A stretch of 64,000 nucleotides of DNA from Rubripirellula tenax (lineage in GTDB: Bacteria > Planctomycetota > Planctomycetia > Pirellulales > Pirellulaceae): assembly GCF_007860125.1 (NCBI RefSeq), contig NZ_SJPW01000007.1:426415-490414 (forward strand), read 5' to 3'. A program made the position numbers and the translations under genes. The notes beneath the pieces are model-generated. The model saw nothing but the letters and a program-made list of their open reading frames with translations. It had not been told where the DNA came from and ran no database searches. This document shows positions 37,927 to 47,592 of the stretch, one piece after another (the stretch's first letter is position 1; each line of letters begins with the position of its first letter).

Positions 37927-39702
37927 ATGAATTTTGTTGCTCCGATGGCTGGCATCTCGCGATTGACTCACAACGCCACCACGGCGACCCTGGTTCTGCT
38001 GGTCATATCGATCGCAGGCTGCGCCGATGATTCTGAAAAGGTTCGTCGAATTCGCAACCAGCGACAGGTAACCATGCAGACCCAGACGCAGCAGGACCAC
38101 GTCGGCGAAGTATTCAGTTTGCTTAGCCGATTGGTCGAGCTGAATCCCGACGAAGCCCAGCGGCAAATCGCCTACCATCTCAATCGATGGTCCGAGGAAC
38201 GGCCGGCCTTGGAGGTCACCGATTTGACCGAGTGGCTAACGCCGATCAAAGGCTTGCTGGACGACGCAGTGATCGAGGACCGCGTCAACCGAACCACATT
38301 CACACGCAGTGACGTCAATCACCTTCGCGACAGTTATCTTTTCAGCCGCATTGCAGACTGGGTCAACAATCCGTCCAGTGATGATCCGGTCTTGTTCGAT
38401 TGGTTTGCCGACTTAGAGAAAAAGTCATCGGCCGATGCAAACAAGTTGCGCACCGCAACCAGACTGTTCGACTGGACCGTCCGAAACGTAGCGTACGAAC
38501 CGAACGTGCCCCAGTATCCTGGGCCACCCGCACCACCGATGTCGTTGGGCATGGAATTCCAAGGTGCCGGATATCGCCAAACCGACTACCAAACCGTTTG
38601 GCGAGGCACGGGTGATTCGTTGCAACGGTCCGGTGTATTTGTCCAGCTTTGTCGACAGGCCGGAGTTCCCGCGGTCGTCTTGGCGATTCCTTCCACCGAA
38701 GACGGGACGCTCGCCCCGTGGTGCATCGGTGTCTTAGTCGGCGAACAAATCTATTTGTTCGAACCCGAGCTTGGCACATTCGTCCCTGGCCCCAACCAAA
38801 CCGGTATAGCAACCCTCGCCGATGCCCGAGGCGATGCGTCGGTCTTGAGACGTTTAAATGTTCCTGGCTTCTTCGACTATCCACTGTCGAAGGAAGACGT
38901 CCAGCAATGTGTCGCACTGCTCAACGTCGTCCCCGAAGCGATCAGCCCACGCATGAAACTGTTGCAATCAGGGCTTGCCGGTGATCGTCGAATGGTAACC
39001 CATGTCGACGTTCAAGCGATGAGCGAGTCGATTGACGCTGTCAGCGGGATTTCCGGCGTGCGTCTTTGGGACGTCCCCGTATTGGCCGAGACCTATGCCA
39101 CCGACTTAGCCACCGCAGCGATGCGCGATCCCATTTTCTTGTTCTGGTACCAATCTCGATGGGCGATCTTAGAATCCGAAGTCGACAGCGCTCGCCAATT
39201 GTCATTGGGCCGTTGGAACCATTTGATGGGCAAGTTCGACAAAAATACCGAAGACGACTCGAAGGGCGCTCGGGTACTTTATCTGGCCCAACGCGCACCT
39301 GAGTTTGAAATCGCCGACCTTCGAATCGACGTCGATCTTCAAAAGGCGTACGGCATTCGTCGCGAACTGGGCACGGCCAGCGAACTCTATGATCGCCAAG
39401 TCCAACAGGTCCAAAACCTGATGCGTCAAGGCAAACGTACGGCGACCTATTGGATCAGTTTGATCCAATACGACGATACGCGCTACGACACCGCGAAGAA
39501 TTGGTTTGCTAGCCGCGTGCTTGACGAAACGCAACCGTCGATGTGGGTGCCCGCGGCACGCTACAATTTGGCTCGCACTGAAGAACGGCTGGGCAACATC
39601 GACGGGGCCATCGAACTGTATAAAACCGTCGGGGATCCTCAAGAACACGGAAACCGGATCCGAGCCCGTTTGATCGCGAAATCGGACGACGAAACAGAAT
39701 AG
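37927..39702 (+). CDS. Lipoprotein with transglutaminase-like fold and TPR-like end
   Basis: A 591-residue lipoprotein: signal peptide with lipobox SIAGC (Cys32). A central part (about 165-270) resembles transglutaminase-like domains: FDWTVRNVAYEPN, then RGTGDSLQRSGVFVQLCRQAGVPAVVLA and IYLFEPELGTFVPG (split for length). In this alignment the position of the catalytic Cys appears to be Ser in GDSLQRS, so it may not be an enzyme. The last 120 residues have a TPR-like pattern (ARYNLARTEERLGNIDGAIELYKTV). It is downstream of kdsA (63 bases), convergent with mfnE (13 bases). Role not assigned; an envelope scaffold is possible. Confidence 0.72.
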   Translation: MNFVAPMAGISRLTHNATTATLVLLVISIAGCADDSEKVRRIRNQRQVTMQTQTQQDHVGEVFSLLSRLVELNPDEAQRQIAYHLNRWSEERPALEVTDLTEWLTPIKGLLDDAVIEDRVNRTTFTRSDVNHLRDSYLFSRIADWVNNPSSDDPVLFDWFADLEKKSSADANKLRTATRLFDWTVRNVAYEPNVPQYPGPPAPPMSLGMEFQGAGYRQTDYQTVWRGTGDSLQRSGVFVQLCRQAGVPAVVLAIPSTEDGTLAPWCIGVLVGEQIYLFEPELGTFVPGPNQTGIATLADARGDASVLRRLNVPGFFDYPLSKEDVQQCVALLNVVPEAISPRMKLLQSGLAGDRRMVTHVDVQAMSESIDAVSGISGVRLWDVPVLAETYATDLATAAMRDPIFLFWYQSRWAILESEVDSARQLSLGRWNHLMGKFDKNTEDDSKGARVLYLAQRAPEFEIADLRIDVDLQKAYGIRRELGTASELYDRQVQQVQNLMRQGKRTATYWISLIQYDDTRYDTAKNWFASRVLDETQPSMWVPAARYNLARTEERLGNIDGAIELYKTVGDPQEHGNRIRARLIAKSDDETE

Positions 39703-39715
39703 CCCGCTTGGCGAA

Positions 39716-40291
39716 CTAGGTTGTCGCCAACGACTCGACGCGCAAGACACCGTCGGACAAGCCGACCAACGGCAAGGAAGCGTCGACAACACCATCGGCA
39801 ACCAAGCGATCCAACCCCGCCGTCGCGTCCACTGCACACGATTTCAGCAGCACCACTTCATCGGCACCAACCATCATCCCCAAATGGGCCGCGATCGCAT
39901 CCGACGTCGTTCGCCAATCGTTCGGCAACACCGTGTCACATCCGCGGCGATAAAAACAGGAAACCATGATGAGCGTCGGCCTTTGGATCACGAATCCGTG
40001 TTCTAGACGCTGAACCAGCGATTGAGCGTCGTCCACGAATGGGGCGGACGGCCACAGCTTGCGAGCAATCTGGAACGTCGCGCCGAGCAAATCGACGCAC
40101 AACCAGTGGACATCATCGCCGTTGAGCGCGTGGACATGGTCCAAACGGCGAATCGCGTCGATCAATTCGCCACCGCCAACGATCAACAAGTTTTCGGCGG
40201 GCGATTGCCTAGCGATCCAGCGATCGACCAACGCCGAAAGGTCGCTGCGCAACAGCAGACTGCCACCGATTTTGATGACTCGCCTTTTCAT
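39716..40291 (-). CDS. mfnE: Amino acid kinase-family protein, MfnE-like (aminomethylfuran phosphate kinase)
   Basis: A 191-residue amino-acid-kinase fold protein: VIKIGGSLL at the N-terminus, LLIVGGGELIDAIRRLD, TSDAIAAHLGMMVGADEVVLLKS. The archaeal MfnE phosphorylates aminomethylfuran phosphate to the diphosphate in methanofuran synthesis. The assignment rests on size, fold and position: it overlaps by 4 bases the MfnF-like gene, which follows the MfnD-like gene. In bacteria the same genes are part of the tetrahydromethanopterin-linked C1 pathway found in methylotrophs and planctomycetes. Confidence 0.75.
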   Translation of the reverse strand: MKRRVIKIGGSLLLRSDLSALVDRWIARQSPAENLLIVGGGELIDAIRRLDHVHALNGDDVHWLCVDLLGATFQIARKLWPSAPFVDDAQSLVQRLEHGFVIQRPTLIMVSCFYRRGCDTVLPNDWRTTSDAIAAHLGMMVGADEVVLLKSCAVDATAGLDRLVADGVVDASLPLVGLSDGVLRVESLATT

Positions 40292-41346
40292 TGCGATTGC
40301 TGTCCCGACGCATCTGCCCCGATCGCTCGAGACATCAACTGCGCGACTGCCCAAGCCGGCGCGCACCGCGATTGTTCGGCATTGAGCCTGCTGCGCAGAT
40401 CAATCACGTCGCGACCCGCAGGGACGTCGAAAAGGTCGCTTCCGTGCCCGCTGATCACGATCACACCTTGGCCGTCATCGATCGATTCAAACGCTTGTCG
40501 GATCTCGCGTTTGGCCGCTGCGATCACCTGATAGGCCAAATCGCGAGCCTGTTCGATCGAGACGCTCTGGCGATCCAATCCAATCATGCGGGCCATACGA
40601 CCAATAGATCGATCGACCGTTCTAGGCTGGCCATCCGCGGTGTCGATTTCATCTTCACGCTCGTGTTCTATACCCAACAATATTCTCGCATCGTCGATGG
40701 TCGCAAACCACTCGTTCATTACTGAGCAGGCAACGTTGCCGTGTGAAAGCTGACGCACCAATCCACAAACGGGCGTTCGCCGGCATCCGATGTAGACCAA
40801 CGACTGTTCGACCAACCGTTGATGGTCCGTCATTGCCGATGTCGCAACTCTACCGCGCGACAAACGAATGATATCGGTCGTCGTTGACCCAATGTCGATC
40901 AATGTTCCGCGATCAACGACTGCTTGGGCCACCCACGACGCCAACGCATGCCAGTTCGCAGCCGCGATCGTTTCGAAATTCGCACCCGCTTTGTCCGCAG
41001 GGTGAAACGCACCGTCCACGCCATAGAAACGCATCGCCGGCGCAACGCCCTGCATCTTTCGATTGACTTGCCGCCCCGCTTGGACGGCCGCATCGACGAT
41101 GAACCGCACGCCCGCTTCACGATCATCAAAGCAATCCGCCAATTCACCCGTCATCGTGATAGCGATTGCATAGGGTGGCGAGGATGCCGACGACAATCCG
41201 ATCAGATCCGCAAGCAGCGTAGCGGCAAGCTCGCCCGATCGTTTCCACATTTCAAACGGCCGCGACAAGACGGATCCGTCGGTGACGCAATACTTCAGAT
41301 TGGCACCGCCAATGTCGATCCCGATAACGGGTCGCGTGGGCATCAT
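40288..41346 (-). CDS. mfnF: Hydantoinase/oxoprolinase-family protein, MfnF-like (H4MPT-linked C1 pathway)
   Basis: A 352-residue ASKHA-fold protein starting with the phosphate loop GIDIGGANLKYC and later LIDIGSTTTDIIRL, both typical of the family annotated as H4MPT-linked C1 transfer protein. In archaea MfnF joins the furan diphosphate with glutamyl-tyramine to form the methanofuran backbone. Two adjacent ATG codons (41346, 41343) are possible starts; the upstream MfnD-like gene ends 10 bases before. Neighbour gene order supports the role. Confidence 0.82.
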   Translation of the reverse strand: MMPTRPVIGIDIGGANLKYCVTDGSVLSRPFEMWKRSGELAATLLADLIGLSSASSPPYAIAITMTGELADCFDDREAGVRFIVDAAVQAGRQVNRKMQGVAPAMRFYGVDGAFHPADKAGANFETIAAANWHALASWVAQAVVDRGTLIDIGSTTTDIIRLSRGRVATSAMTDHQRLVEQSLVYIGCRRTPVCGLVRQLSHGNVACSVMNEWFATIDDARILLGIEHEREDEIDTADGQPRTVDRSIGRMARMIGLDRQSVSIEQARDLAYQVIAAAKREIRQAFESIDDGQGVIVISGHGSDLFDVPAGRDVIDLRSRLNAEQSRCAPAWAVAQLMSRAIGADASGQQSQ

Positions 41347-41356
41347 AGTCAGCTCG

Positions 41357-42385
41357 CTAACTCGCCGATTCGATGGCACCGCCATCGACCCACACGTGTC
41401 CATCGGGTGTCCACCGAACCGCCTCGACCGACGCACTGCAAGACACAGGCCCCGATTCGAGATCGAACAACCTTGCCGCCACATTGCCGTGAATCATCCG
41501 TCGAATTCCAACATAGGAAGTCGTCAAGCGCGGATTGATTTCGATCACGTAGTCTTCGCTCGGCCGTTCGCCCAGCAACAAGTCCAAGCCGACAAACCCG
41601 CGAACGGTCGGCGGCAACGCTGCGATCGCTCGCTGGGCCAGAGCGGCGGCACGACGCTGGGCGTCATCATCGAGCGGCCCCTGTCCTCCGGCGTACTCAC
41701 AAGTCAAATCGCACAGCTGCTGAGAAACGGCGGGCATGAATACCGAATGCTTTGCTGAGGCAACCATCGCAATGGAAGCCGCCCGGCCAGGCATCCACGC
41801 TTGCAGCAACTCGTGATCTCCAAGGCCGTTGCAGGCATCGTCTAGCGAATCGAATCTCTTTAGCTCTTTGGTCCCGCAACCATCGCGAGGCTTGACGACA
41901 AAATGTTCATGCGTGCGAAGCTCGTCGTAGAACTTGCGATCTTTCACGGTCATATAAATCGGGTGCATCACTCCGGCCCCGATCAAGCACTTTGCCGTCA
42001 AATACTTGTCGCTGGCGACTCGCAGAAAGTCGCCGCTGCCGGCAATCACGTCGACGCCACCGGCGCGAAGAATGGCGACAGCCTTCGCCAGAATGCCATC
42101 ACTCTCGGGAGCAACGACGATGGCCGCGTCGCAGGTTTTCGCAGCCTCGGTCCACTGATTCCAAAACGGGACAGATGGATCGATGAGAATCTTGTGCGTC
42201 GATCGGATGGGCAGCGATTCGAACCGCGCATCCAACGGCACCACAGTCTCGGCAACGTCGGTCAGATCCGACGCGACCGCGCTAAGCATCGCGGCGCCTT
42301 CCTGTCGCAAACTCGCAGGGATTTGATCGACGGACTCGTTAGCCAATCCGCCACCACAAACATACTCGCCGACGAAAATTCGCAT
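41357..42385 (-). CDS. mfnD: ATP-grasp ligase, MfnD-like (tyramine-L-glutamate ligase)
   Basis: A 342-residue ATP-grasp enzyme. ATP-grasp elements: FVVKPRDGCGTKELK and the Mg-binding EINPRLTTSYVG near the end; the N-terminus MRIFVGEYVCGGGL is typical of the C1-cluster protein (Orf17-type in methylotrophs). Archaeal MfnD ligates glutamate to tyramine for methanofuran. ATG 42385 is favoured; upstream codons look non-coding. It lies 118 bases after sufT on the same strand and is followed by mfnF and mfnE. Confidence 0.82.
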   Translation of the reverse strand: MRIFVGEYVCGGGLANESVDQIPASLRQEGAAMLSAVASDLTDVAETVVPLDARFESLPIRSTHKILIDPSVPFWNQWTEAAKTCDAAIVVAPESDGILAKAVAILRAGGVDVIAGSGDFLRVASDKYLTAKCLIGAGVMHPIYMTVKDRKFYDELRTHEHFVVKPRDGCGTKELKRFDSLDDACNGLGDHELLQAWMPGRAASIAMVASAKHSVFMPAVSQQLCDLTCEYAGGQGPLDDDAQRRAAALAQRAIAALPPTVRGFVGLDLLLGERPSEDYVIEINPRLTTSYVGIRRMIHGNVAARLFDLESGPVSCSASVEAVRWTPDGHVWVDGGAIESAS

Positions 42386-42503
42386 CCGTATTGCCCACGC
42401 GGAAATAAAAAACCGGCAACCGCACGGTTCGCCACCATGATACCGAATTGCCGACCGGGCGGGGACTCGCTGCGAATGCACTGCCGCAGTGCATTGTTCG
42501 ACG

Positions 42504-42824
42504 TTAGAAAATTCCGAGATGGTCCCGCGCGTCGTCCGTCATCATGTCCTGGCTCCAAGGCGGCTCCATCACCACTTTGACTTCGCACGATTCGACTTCA
42601 TCCATGCCTTCGGCGGCGCCTTTGACACCGGCGACCAACTGGGGGCCGGCAGGGCACATCGGGCTGGTCATCGTCATTTCGACTTTGACATCGTGACGAC
42701 CTTCTTCGTTTTCATCGCCCACGCTGATGACATACACCAAACCCAGGTCAACAATGTTGACGTAAAGCTCGGGGTCGATGACTTGTTTTAAGGCTTCGCG
42801 AACCTTGTCTTCGGCAAGTGCCAT
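42504..42824 (-). CDS. sufT: SufT-like iron-sulfur assembly factor (DUF59)
   Basis: A 106-residue MIP18/PaaD-like protein. Hallmarks: VIDPELYVNIVDLGLVY and TMTSPMCPAGP with the conserved Cys. Such proteins help mature Fe-S enzymes. It is the last gene of the suf operon, 46 bases after sufD. Confidence 0.9.
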   Translation of the reverse strand: MALAEDKVREALKQVIDPELYVNIVDLGLVYVISVGDENEEGRHDVKVEMTMTSPMCPAGPQLVAGVKGAAEGMDEVESCEVKVVMEPPWSQDMMTDDARDHLGIF

Positions 42825-42870
42825 GGGTGTCTCCGGTTATCGCTTTGCAAAAATAATGGGTGGGAAAAAA

Positions 42871-44187
42871 TCACTCGTACTCGCGCACTTGCCGCGCGAT
42901 CGCATCGCCGAGTGCGTTGCGGACGCTTTCAATCGAGATCCGATCAAAGATCTGTTGGAAGAAGCCGATCACAATCATTCGCGTCGCCTCTTTTTGGGTG
43001 AAGCCACGACAACGAGCGTAAAAGATTTGTTCCGCGTCCACTTGAGCGGTCGTGCTGCCGTGGGTGCAGCGAACATCGTCGGCCTCGATTTCCAATCCGG
43101 GAATCGAATCGGCCCGCGAGTTGTGCGAGAGCACTAGGTTGTCGTTCCGCTGATAGCCGTCGGTTTGCTGAGCAATCTTGTCGACCTTGATCATGCCCTT
43201 CCAAACGGTACGACTCTTGTCCTGCTGAGCCGCCTTGTAAAGGAAGTCACTGTGGCATTGTGGGGCGCGGTGATACTGCTGAGTGTGATAGGCCAAGTGT
43301 TGGCGGCCTTCGGTGAACATGACTCCATTGACCTGGCTATTCGCGCCACGTCCGATCAAGTCGACCGACTGGTTGACTTTGGACAACCCCGATCCCATCG
43401 CGGCAATCGTCCATTGGAGCGTCGCGTCACGATCAATGACTGCTTTTTGATGTGCGAAATGATACGTCTTCAAACCCCACTCTTGCAGGTTGACGTAACG
43501 CAGATGCGAGCCTGGTTTTTGGACCAGTTCGACGCTGCCGATGTGCAGTCCCGATGCGTTTGGTGAAACGCTGTTCGATTCGTGCAGCACCGTTGCTTCG
43601 GCGCCGTCTTCCAAAACGATCAATGTGTGCGTCGTATCCGTGCCACCGTCGGTCAAGACGGAACCGATATGAATGGGCCGATCGACGACGACGCCGCGCG
43701 GCACGTACAGGAATTGTCCGCCCGACCAGAACGCCGCATGCACCGCCGCAAACTTGTCGTAGTCAGGGTCGAATGCGGTGAACAGATACTTACGAACCAG
43801 ATCGGGGTGCTCAGCGGCGATCCGTTCAAGACTGCCAAAGACAACACCCTTGGCCGCCAAAGCCGGATCAAGATTTTCGGCTGTGATGCAGCTATCGACC
43901 GTTTCAATCGATCCGCCCAGTTCGACGCCTTCGATCAACTGGTGAACCGCCCCGGTATCAACCGAAGCGACTTTCGCCGCCGCGTTGGGTGCCGAGAACT
44001 TCTTGATCTGGAAAGCTCGAATGTCCGTGCGGATCCACTCTTCGGCTCGCCGCTCGGGCCACTGCATCGCATCCGCGTGTTGCCACGCTTCGCGGCGCAT
44101 ATCGGTCAACCAATCGGGTTCGCTGCGTGATTCGAGAAAGGAATCAAATCCAGCGGTGTCAAAACTTAACTCTGTAGTGGCAGTCAT
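42871..44187 (-). CDS. sufD: Fe-S cluster assembly protein SufD
   Basis: A 438-residue SufBD-family protein, partner of SufB and SufC in the scaffold that builds Fe-S clusters. The beta-helix core is visible from VLEDGAEATVLHESNS to MFTEGRQHLAYHTQQYHRAPQC in pieces, including HVRYVNLQEWG-like strand LRYVNLQEWG and HNSRADSIPGLEIEADDVRC with the conserved C-terminal HGSTTAQVD. The N-terminal WPERRAEEWIRTDI is typical of SufD. It follows sufB by 78 bases. Confidence 0.93.
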   Translation of the reverse strand: MTATTELSFDTAGFDSFLESRSEPDWLTDMRREAWQHADAMQWPERRAEEWIRTDIRAFQIKKFSAPNAAAKVASVDTGAVHQLIEGVELGGSIETVDSCITAENLDPALAAKGVVFGSLERIAAEHPDLVRKYLFTAFDPDYDKFAAVHAAFWSGGQFLYVPRGVVVDRPIHIGSVLTDGGTDTTHTLIVLEDGAEATVLHESNSVSPNASGLHIGSVELVQKPGSHLRYVNLQEWGLKTYHFAHQKAVIDRDATLQWTIAAMGSGLSKVNQSVDLIGRGANSQVNGVMFTEGRQHLAYHTQQYHRAPQCHSDFLYKAAQQDKSRTVWKGMIKVDKIAQQTDGYQRNDNLVLSHNSRADSIPGLEIEADDVRCTHGSTTAQVDAEQIFYARCRGFTQKEATRMIVIGFFQQIFDRISIESVRNALGDAIARQVREYE

Positions 44188-44265
44188 CGGGAATATTTAT
44201 CGGGGAGTTGTTTTCAAGAGCGGAACGTTGCCATGCATGCCGACAAAGACGATGCCGGCATACGG

Positions 44266-45678
44266 CTAGCCAACGCTGCCTTCCATTTGCAGCTGGATCA
44301 AGCGATTCATTTCGACGGCATATTCCATCGGCAATTCCTTGACCAGTGGCTCGATGAATCCGTTAACGATCATCGTGCTGGCCTCTTGTTCGGTCAGACC
44401 GCGGCTGAGCAGATAGAACATTTGCTCTTCACCGATACGCGACACGCTCGCCTCGTGACCGATCTGCACATCCTGTTCCGCGATTTCGATGTAGGGATAC
44501 GTATCGCTGCGGCTTTCCGGATCCAGAATCAACGCGTCACAGACGACATTATTCTTGCTGTTGTGAGCCCCCGGTTCGACCTTGACCAGCCCGCGGTAGC
44601 TACTGCGGCCGCCGTTCTTGCTGATACTCTTTGAAATGATCTGACCGGTCGTATTCGGTGCCGCGTGAACCAGTTTGGCACCGGCGTCCTGGTGCTGGCC
44701 GGCGCTCGAAAACGCGATCGAAAGAATCTCTCCACGAGCCCCGGGTTCCATCATGTGGACCGCCGGATATTTCATCGTCAACTTGCTGCCCAAGTTGCCG
44801 TCGACCCATTCCATCGTCGCATCGCCGTAAGCGTAAGCACGCTTGGTGACCAGGTTGTAGATATTGTTGGCCCAGTTTTGAATCGTCGTGTAACGGCAAC
44901 GGGCGTTGCGTTTCACCACAACTTCGACCACCGCGCTGTGAAGCGATTCGGTCGTGTACATCGGGGCCGTGCAGCCTTCGACATAGTGAACGCTGGCACC
45001 CTCGTCGACGATGATCAACGTCCGCTCGAATTGCCCCATGCTTTCCGCATTGATGCGAAAATATGCTTGAAGCGGGAAATCGATGTGAACGCCCTTGGGC
45101 ACATAGATGAATGAACCGCCCGACCACACGGCGCTGTTGAGTGCCGCGAACTTGTTGTCGTTGTTGGGGATGATCTTACCGAAGTACTCTCGCAACATTT
45201 CCGGGTGTTCTCGAACGGCCGTATCCGTATCGGTGAACAGCACGCCCTGCTTTGCCAAGTCTTCTTCGAGCGAACCGTAGATCACTTCGCTTTCGAATTG
45301 TGCTTTGACACCCGACAAAAACTTTCGTTCAGCTTCGGGGATACCAAGCTTCTCGAACGTGTCCTTGATCTCTTGCGGAACATCGTCCCACGACTTGCCT
45401 TGACCCGCGGTCGGCTTCAAATAGTAATAGATGTCTTGGAAATCAATATCGATCGCGCCGCCCCACATCGGCATCGCACGCTCGTTGAAAATCTTCAGCG
45501 ATTCCAAACGGTACTGACGCATCCAATCCGGTTCATTCTTGATGTCCGAGATTTGGTTGACGACTTCTTCGCTCAAGCCTTTCTTGGCCTTGAAGACACC
45601 GGTGGTTTCGGTGCGGAAGTTGTACTTATTGATTTCGCCGACTTGATCGGCTTCGCTTTCGGTGATGTCCGTAGCCAT
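44266..45678 (-). CDS. sufB: Fe-S cluster assembly protein SufB
   Basis: A 470-residue SufB, the main scaffold of the SufBCD complex. Family stretches: [71 protein letters not shown] and [18 protein letters not shown]. The conserved Cys in VEGCTAP and the core GlnTrp pair are kept. Position between sufC and sufD confirms the identity. Confidence 0.96.
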   Translation of the reverse strand: MATDITESEADQVGEINKYNFRTETTGVFKAKKGLSEEVVNQISDIKNEPDWMRQYRLESLKIFNERAMPMWGGAIDIDFQDIYYYLKPTAGQGKSWDDVPQEIKDTFEKLGIPEAERKFLSGVKAQFESEVIYGSLEEDLAKQGVLFTDTDTAVREHPEMLREYFGKIIPNNDNKFAALNSAVWSGGSFIYVPKGVHIDFPLQAYFRINAESMGQFERTLIIVDEGASVHYVEGCTAPMYTTESLHSAVVEVVVKRNARCRYTTIQNWANNIYNLVTKRAYAYGDATMEWVDGNLGSKLTMKYPAVHMMEPGARGEILSIAFSSAGQHQDAGAKLVHAAPNTTGQIISKSISKNGGRSSYRGLVKVEPGAHNSKNNVVCDALILDPESRSDTYPYIEIAEQDVQIGHEASVSRIGEEQMFYLLSRGLTEQEASTMIVNGFIEPLVKELPMEYAVEMNRLIQLQMEGSVG

Positions 45679-45760
45679 GTCGTATTCCTAGTGAGTATGT
45701 TCAGATGCGTTCGGTGAATGACACCGAGATCCACGGCAAAAATCGCCGTGCGACATTGTT

Positions 45761-46576
45761 TTAAACTGCTGCTTCTTCGGCCAACATTTCTTGGTTGGCC
45801 GCTTCGGCGTCGGGGTACGCTTTGCGAATTCGGTCGTAACCTTTCTCGTGCAATTCCTCGGCCAGTTCTTTTCCGCCCGTTTCGACCAAGCGTCCGCCCA
45901 ACATGACGTGCGTGAACTCTGGCGGATTGTGTTCCAGCAACTTGTCGTGGTGGGTGATGATCAGCAGGCCCATCTTTTGATGCCCGATGTCAGCGATCGA
46001 CTCGCTAGCCAAGCGAACCGCGTCAGCATCCAAGCCCGAGTCGGTTTCATCCAAAATCGCGAACTTCGGCTGCAGCATCGCCAGTTGCAAAATTTCGGCC
46101 CGCTTCATCTCGCCACCCGAAAAACCATCGTTGACGTAGCGTCGGGCGAACTCGACGTCCATCTTCAAGTGGGCCATCTTTTCTTTCAGTTCTTTGCGGA
46201 ACTCGCGCATCGGAATCAGCTCTTCGCCTTCCTTGCGATCCGGCCGCCGAACATTGGTCGTCGCATGACGCAGAAAGTCCGCCATCTTCACGCCGGGGAT
46301 CGCCATCGGACGTTGGAACGCCATGAAAATCCCCTTGCGTGCCCGAACGTCGGGCCCCATCTCCAAAACGTCTTCGCCATCAAGGGTGATGCTGCCACCT
46401 GTGATTGTGTAGCCGGGATGGCCCATGATCGCCAAACCGAGCGTGCTCTTGCCGCTGCCGTTGGGGCCCATCAACGCGTGAGTCTCGCCGTGGTTGATCG
46501 TCAAATTGACGCCGCGAAGAATCGGCTTGTCACCAACGGAAACGTGCAGGTCTTCGATTTTTAGAACGTGAGTCAT
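45761..46576 (-). CDS. sufC: Fe-S cluster assembly ATPase SufC
   Basis: A 271-residue ABC-type ATPase that drives the SufBCD scaffold. Walker A is GPNGSGKST, the signature is SGGEMKRAEI, Walker B is FAILDETDSGLD and the H-loop is LIITHHDKLL. ATG 46576 is preferred over a TTG three codons upstream. The C-terminal tail beyond the family norm is Ala/Glu-rich. Confidence 0.96.
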   Translation of the reverse strand: MTHVLKIEDLHVSVGDKPILRGVNLTINHGETHALMGPNGSGKSTLGLAIMGHPGYTITGGSITLDGEDVLEMGPDVRARKGIFMAFQRPMAIPGVKMADFLRHATTNVRRPDRKEGEELIPMREFRKELKEKMAHLKMDVEFARRYVNDGFSGGEMKRAEILQLAMLQPKFAILDETDSGLDADAVRLASESIADIGHQKMGLLIITHHDKLLEHNPPEFTHVMLGGRLVETGGKELAEELHEKGYDRIRKAYPDAEAANQEMLAEEAAV

Positions 46577-46616
46577 CGTGAACAACTATCTTGCAAAGAG
46601 TGAAACAGGTGGTTGG

Positions 46617-47294
46617 CTAATTTTCTTGATTGGCTTCGATCGAGGCTGCCGAAAATTGACAGCAGGAATCGCCATCCAATCGACAACTACTCAGATGCAC
46701 CGGCGTACCGAGTGCTTCGGAAATCATCTCTTCTTCTAACCGGCACATCGCGCGGTCTTCCGAAGCGTCCGTCATTGATGGATACGGACAAGATCCAATA
46801 TCTAAGACCGGCAAGTCGCCACTGTGCGAAACACATGCGGACATGTGCCGGGCAGACATGATTTCTGACAACGTCTCGAATCGGCTCTCGAGCGAACCGT
46901 CCGGGTTGTTCGTCGCCATCTCAGCGGCAAACTGTTGACCCAACCGCGAGGCAACGCGACTGATCAACGTCTTTCGAATTTCTAAATCGGGTATCGCTAA
47001 AATCTCTTGCCACATCGCGTCCGCCAGCTCGGCCGAGTTGGCTCCCGCGGCGCGGTGACCAGCAACTGTCAAATGGTACTGGAACGTCGGGCGACCACGA
47101 CCGGCAACCATTTTCTCACGATCGATCAATCCCGTCTCGAGAAGTCGTTCGATCCGCTGACGTATGGCGGTTGCTGTGACGCCCAATTCGTCGGTCAATT
47201 CGCCGATCGCATACGCTTCGCCGCTGCGCATCGCCATCAACAACTTCCGATCAACGGATCGCAATTCGTCGGCAGGGAAGTTGGTCGAGGTCAT
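46617..47294 (-). CDS. sufR: SufR-like iron-sulfur sensing transcriptional repressor
   Basis: A 225-residue regulator. A winged helix at about 15-62 (IGELTDELGVTATAIRQRIE) with the wing GRGRPTFQYHLT is of the DeoR/ArsR-like SufR type. The C-terminal part has Cys at 154, 169, 184, 204, 211 and 212; C169, C184 and C212 are candidates for binding an Fe-S cluster, the spacing being similar to known SufR proteins. It is the first gene of the suf operon, 40 bases before sufC, so it probably represses its own operon when Fe-S cluster supply is sufficient. ATG 47294 chosen; no strong ribosome binding site. Confidence 0.85.
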   Translation of the reverse strand: MTSTNFPADELRSVDRKLLMAMRSGEAYAIGELTDELGVTATAIRQRIERLLETGLIDREKMVAGRGRPTFQYHLTVAGHRAAGANSAELADAMWQEILAIPDLEIRKTLISRVASRLGQQFAAEMATNNPDGSLESRFETLSEIMSARHMSACVSHSGDLPVLDIGSCPYPSMTDASEDRAMCRLEEEMISEALGTPVHLSSCRLDGDSCCQFSAASIEANQEN

Positions 47295-47592
47295 GCAGGA
47301 GCCCGCGAAATGGATAGCAAAGATGACCGTACTGTTACGCGCTTTTGCATTTTTGACAACCTGCGTAGCGAAAATTAAGACCACACCGCTCGTTTGTCTT
47401 CCCTTTTCACCATTTTGCGGTCCGGAAAGTCGCCCAAAAACCGAGTTTCGGACGCCTACCGGCCCAAGGGTGCGACATGCTCCCCCTCTCACGCATCCTT
47501 TCCTGGCCTGATAATATTCGTGCGAAGCTGTTCAAAACTGCCTTCCATGGCAATTCTTAACACCCCACCTCTCAAGTCGCCCTGAGTCTGCA

